DNA from: CADEED01 sp043747875
Lineage (GTDB): Bacteria; Pseudomonadota; Gammaproteobacteria; Steroidobacterales; Steroidobacteraceae
NCBI GenBank assembly: GCA_043747875.1
Contig: JAYTOI010000049.1
Coordinates: 25,393 to 89,392 of the forward strand
DNA length: 64,000 nucleotides
Direction of reading: 5' to 3'
Shown: positions 61,988 through 64,000 of the stretch, piece after piece
Layout of the letters: every line of letters starts with the position of its first letter
Numbering within the stretch: the stretch's first letter is position 1
Position numbers and translations under genes: made by a program
The notes under the pieces: model-generated
The model's input: the letters and a program-made list of their open reading frames with translations, nothing else
Told to the model about the DNA's origin: nothing
Database searches by the model: none

Positions 61988-64000
61988 ATGGAAATGCTGT
62001 ACCCGCTGTCATCGGCACAACAAAGTATCTGGCTCGATCAGATCGCACACCCACACAGCACTCAGTACAACACCGCCGGGGTGATGGGCATTGATGGGCC
62101 GTTGGATGCGAAGTTGCTCGAGCAGGCGATCAGGCATGTTGCGGAGCTTCACGATGCGCTACGGATCGTGCTGCATGAGCGACCGGGGATGCCGGAGCAA
62201 TCTGTAGAGCCTCGCGCCCGAATACAGCTGACGCAATTGGATCTGTCCGGTAGTGAGGACGCCGACGCGCGCGCGCGCCAGTATCTCCACAAAGTCTTCA
62301 ACACGCCTTTCGATATGTATGGCGGCCCGCTGTGGAAATGTCACCTGGTGCGCGTGAGTGAAACGCGCCACCTGTGGATGCCGCACTATCATCATCTGGT
62401 CATCGATGGCGTCAGCAACGTCCTGCTCTTCAATCATGTTATCGATGCCTACAACCGCTTGAAGCACGGGGAACCGCTCTCGACGGAGCCGGGGCGCTCG
62501 TGCCTCGACGTAGTGGCGGAAGACCAGGCTTATCGGCACTCGAACCGACTTCAACAGGACCTCGCCTTCTGGAGCAGGCGGTTCGCCGAACTACCGCCGC
62601 TGCTCATCCGGACGGCGGAGCTCGAGTCGCGGCACCCGGCGCGGCAGTGTGATCAGGTGCTCTGGTCAATGCCTCGTTCCATGCACGGGCGAATGACTGA
62701 AGTTTCGGCTGCACGCGGTGTCTCATTCACCCAGTTCATGATGGCGCTGGTGTGTGTGTACTTCGCGCGCGCCAACGACGTCGCGGAAGTCGTTCTCGGC
62801 CTGTCGGTGCATAACCGTGGCGCCGCTCGGCACAAGACCACGATTGGAATGTTCACGTCTGTGGTTCCGGTCGCCATCCGCGTCGATCGAACGCGATCGT
62901 TTGCCGAGCTGATGGAGGCAGCGTCGCGGGAGCTGCGCGCCTGCTATCGCCATCAGCGGGTCACCGCAACGGATCTGCACCGCCATCTCGCGCTGGCGAA
63001 GTCAGGCCGCCAACGAATCTTCGATGTGTTCTTGTCAGTGGAAAACTTCTTCAAAGAGTCGGTCTTTGACGGCGTTACGACGGCGCAGTTCAGCCAACCG
63101 GCCCATGATTTCTCGCAGGCGCCGCTCGGAATCCATGTTCACGATTGGTCGCAATCCGTCGATGTCCCCGTGGACTTCGATTTCTGGACGGATTCGCTGA
63201 CCCGCGATTCCGTGGAGCTCATGCGCGATCGCATGGAACGGATCGTCACTGCGGTGTTGAGTGATCCCGATGTGGCGATTGAAGACATTCCGTTCATCTC
63301 CGAAGAGGAGAGCGATCGGATCGTTGAATTCTCCGCAGGGATGCGGGAGACGCGGAATCGCGATTGCTTCATCCACGAGCTGTTCGAGTCGCAGGTTGAG
63401 GCATCGCCGGGGTCGCTGGCGGTGACGGATGGGGTGCGGCAGCTGACGTACGGGGAACTCAACGAGCGAGCCAACGAGCTTGCGCATTATCTGGTGAGCC
63501 AAGGGGCGGGTCCGGACCGGCTGGTCACTCTATATATAGAGAGGGGCGTGGAGCTGGTGGTGAGCATGCTCGGGGTGCTGAAGGCCGGGGCGGGGTACGT
63601 GCCGATCGACCCGGGCACCCCGGCGCAGCGTCTGTCACAGATGCTCGCCGACGCGAAGCCGGTGGTGGTGATCACGCAGGAGAGCTTGCGGGAGCGACTG
63701 CCAAGTGAGGCTGCGGCGGTGCTGGTGCTCGATACCGAGGGTCAAGCGCTCTCGCAGCAGCCGAAGGTCAATATCGATGCGCGTGCATTGCAGCTGATGC
63801 CTTCGAACCTGGCGTACGTGCTGTACACCTCCGGCTCCACGGGAGCCCCGAAGGGGGTGATGGTGGAGCATCGCAACATCGTCAACTACGCGGTGTACGC
63901 CGCGCAGCGGTTCGATGTGGCCAATGGGTCAGGGTCGCTGATCAGCACGTCGCTGAGTTTTGATCTGGCGCTGACGGGGTTCTATCCACCGCTGATCTGC
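61988..64000 (+). CDS. non-ribosomal peptide synthetase (C-A..., incomplete)
   Basis: Open from ATG 61988 to the right edge, 671 codons seen. Residues 1-430: condensation domain (MEMLYPLSSAQQSIWLDQIA, LRIVLHERPGMPEQ), active site HYHHLVIDGVSNVLL with H135, H136, D140, then VLGLSVHNRGAARHKTTIGM FTSVVPVAI. It looks like a starter or dual-type C domain that takes an acyl donor. Residues from about 460: adenylation domain, core A1 LTYGELNERANELAHYLVSQ, A2 MLGVLKAGAGYVPIDPGTPA, A3 AYVLYTSGSTGAPKGVMVEH RN. The window ends before the specificity-determining A4-A8 positions, so the substrate is unknown. The first module starts with C, so the donor must come from another protein. Confidence 0.95.
   Translation, partial: MEMLYPLSSAQQSIWLDQIAHPHSTQYNTAGVMGIDGPLDAKLLEQAIRHVAELHDALRIVLHERPGMPEQSVEPRARIQLTQLDLSGSEDADARARQYLHKVFNTPFDMYGGPLWKCHLVRVSETRHLWMPHYHHLVIDGVSNVLLFNHVIDAYNRLKHGEPLSTEPGRSCLDVVAEDQAYRHSNRLQQDLAFWSRRFAELPPLLIRTAELESRHPARQCDQVLWSMPRSMHGRMTEVSAARGVSFTQFMMALVCVYFARANDVAEVVLGLSVHNRGAARHKTTIGMFTSVVPVAIRVDRTRSFAELMEAASRELRACYRHQRVTATDLHRHLALAKSGRQRIFDVFLSVENFFKESVFDGVTTAQFSQPAHDFSQAPLGIHVHDWSQSVDVPVDFDFWTDSLTRDSVELMRDRMERIVTAVLSDPDVAIEDIPFISEEESDRIVEFSAGMRETRNRDCFIHELFESQVEASPGSLAVTDGVRQLTYGELNERANELAHYLVSQGAGPDRLVTLYIERGVELVVSMLGVLKAGAGYVPIDPGTPAQRLSQMLADAKPVVVITQESLRERLPSEAAAVLVLDTEGQALSQQPKVNIDARALQLMPSNLAYVLYTSGSTGAPKGVMVEHRNIVNYAVYAAQRFDVANGSGSLISTSLSFDLALTGFYPPLIC

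Overview
The window is high-GC proteobacterial DNA. The mix of xanthomonad-type integron attC sites, a CzcCBA metal pump, a MAPEG protein, an EHN-type epoxide hydrolase, cytochrome P460 and a large NRPS locus suggests a gammaproteobacterium near Xanthomonadales, Nevskiales or Steroidobacterales. This placement is inferred from gene content and site style; no rRNA or intact tRNA gene is present.

Layout. 1-6.1 kb: the end of an Ig/fibronectin surface protein, a secreted beta-helix protein, a three-gene polyprenyl-glycosyltransfer set (GT-C enzyme, GtrA flippase, GT2 polyprenyl-phosphate transferase) and a DUF2785 protein; REP-like hairpins form the coding tail of the GT2 gene. 6.1-13.6 kb: an integron cassette array without an integrase in view (CALIN type). 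It holds about nine cassettes, five complete attC sites and several degraded ones, hicAB, DUF3703 and small membrane proteins, and has been hit by an IS110-family element inside one attC and by a complete IS1182-family element inside the last cassette gene. 13.6-26.7 kb: chromosomal-type genes (antiporter, ECF sigma with membrane partner, P460/epoxide hydrolase/MBL set, histidine kinase with two response regulators, higBA-like toxin-antitoxin with a palindromic operator, GlxA-type regulator, HD and MAPEG pair, GNAT). 26.7-36.6 kb: a complete IS5-family element, a CzcCBA-type heavy-metal efflux operon with a His-rich periplasmic protein, an ATP-grasp-like protein and a PD40 pseudogene.

36.8-64.0 kb (open to the right) is a biosynthetic locus. 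Left arm: a stand-alone TubC-docking/condensation protein, a glycosyltransferase-like protein, and a tightly coupled operon of OB-fold protein, thiolase, AMP-ligase, carrier protein and lactamase-fold protein. After a break holding TraB, ParB and an ISAzo13 relic comes the right arm: VOC protein, FkbH, ACP, a second lactamase-fold protein, ABC exporter, a small acidic peptide, a JmjC oxygenase with an in-frame amber codon, a TauD/SyrP-like oxygenase, a PhyH-like oxygenase, PanD, a CmlA-like diiron hydroxylase, a third lactamase-fold protein and an NRPS (C-A...). A plausible logic is: FkbH and PanD supply glyceryl-ACP and beta-alanine, the ligase/carrier/thiolase set makes or moves an acyl unit, the NRPS assembles, oxygenases hydroxylate, lactamase-fold enzymes act as acyl/peptidyl transferases or hydrolases, and the ABC protein exports.

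Most interesting points: two of the three lactamase-fold enzymes carry Cys instead of the nucleophilic Ser of SxxK; the integrase-less cassette array with a hexanucleotide repeat inside an attC; two candidate short peptides in the biosynthetic locus; and tRNA-Ser 3'-end-like direct repeats that may delimit an island from 22.5 to 48.2 kb.
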